Assembly: GCA_030587525.1 (NCBI GenBank)
Contig: JAUQYW010000610.1
Coordinates: forward strand, 1 to 5,625
Length of the DNA stretch: 5,625 nt
Direction: 5' to 3'
From: Candidatus Sigynarchaeota archaeon
GTDB lineage: Archaea; Asgardarchaeota; Lokiarchaeia; Sigynarchaeales; Sigynarchaeaceae
Position 1 is the first letter of the stretch, and each line of letters begins with the position of its first letter. Position numbers and translations under genes: made by a program. The notes under the pieces are model-generated. The model did not search any database, was not told where the DNA came from, and saw nothing but the letters and a program-made list of their open reading frames with translations. Below are positions 5,609 through 5,625 of the stretch, piece by piece.

Positions 5609-5625
5609 GAAGTATTCTAAGTATA

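Noticed and set aside
1..5625. CRISPR array, tRNA, rRNA, insertion sequence or phage genes
   Set aside because: No spaced direct repeats, no cloverleaf-like element, and no transposase or integrase motif was seen on either strand.

Overview
The window most resembles archaeal DNA, and an Asgard archaeon is my best guess. The main clue is the protein at 3278-4705: it begins with a short gelsolin-like domain (a YVW-G core, a YESG helix and an EQGEE end) fused to a long coiled coil. I associate that combination with Asgard genomes, and gelsolin domains are rare in other prokaryotes. Supporting signs are a TTTTATAT promoter-like box, T-run terminators without hairpins, and a HisF carrying an insertion I recall from methanogen-type enzymes. 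The lineage call is inference; there is no rRNA or other phylogenetic marker here.

Layout, left to right. (1) 25-543, minus: the C-terminal part of a GH130-type five-bladed beta-propeller glycosidase or phosphorylase, lacking its N-terminal half and probably a remnant. (2) 544-744: a divergent spacer with an inverted repeat at 652-673. (3) 745-2154, plus: a full-length amidophosphoribosyltransferase-family (PurF-type) protein. Its glutaminase cysteine and glutamine-pocket residues are gone, but the PRPP loop and the four cysteines matching the PurF iron-sulfur ligands remain. (4) 2155-3081, minus: a complete, probably cytoplasmic GH43-type glycosidase whose stop codon directly abuts that of the PurF-like gene. 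(5) 3082-3277: a divergent spacer with a good TATA-like box. (6) 3278-4705, plus: the gelsolin-like/coiled-coil protein, with a decapeptide repeat and an acidic tail. (7) 4706-4778: a convergent spacer with a T10 run. (8) 4779-5597, minus: a complete hisF.

The five genes alternate strictly in strand (-, +, -, +, -), so no two adjacent genes can share a sense transcript and no operon is visible. Loose functional links exist: HisF releases AICAR, a purine intermediate, and the PurF-like enzyme belongs to the family that opens purine synthesis; GH130 and GH43 are both sugar-active propellers. The order does not show that they work together. The two strongest leads are the gelsolin/coiled-coil protein, a candidate cytoskeletal regulator or scaffold, and the PurF relative with a dismantled glutaminase site.
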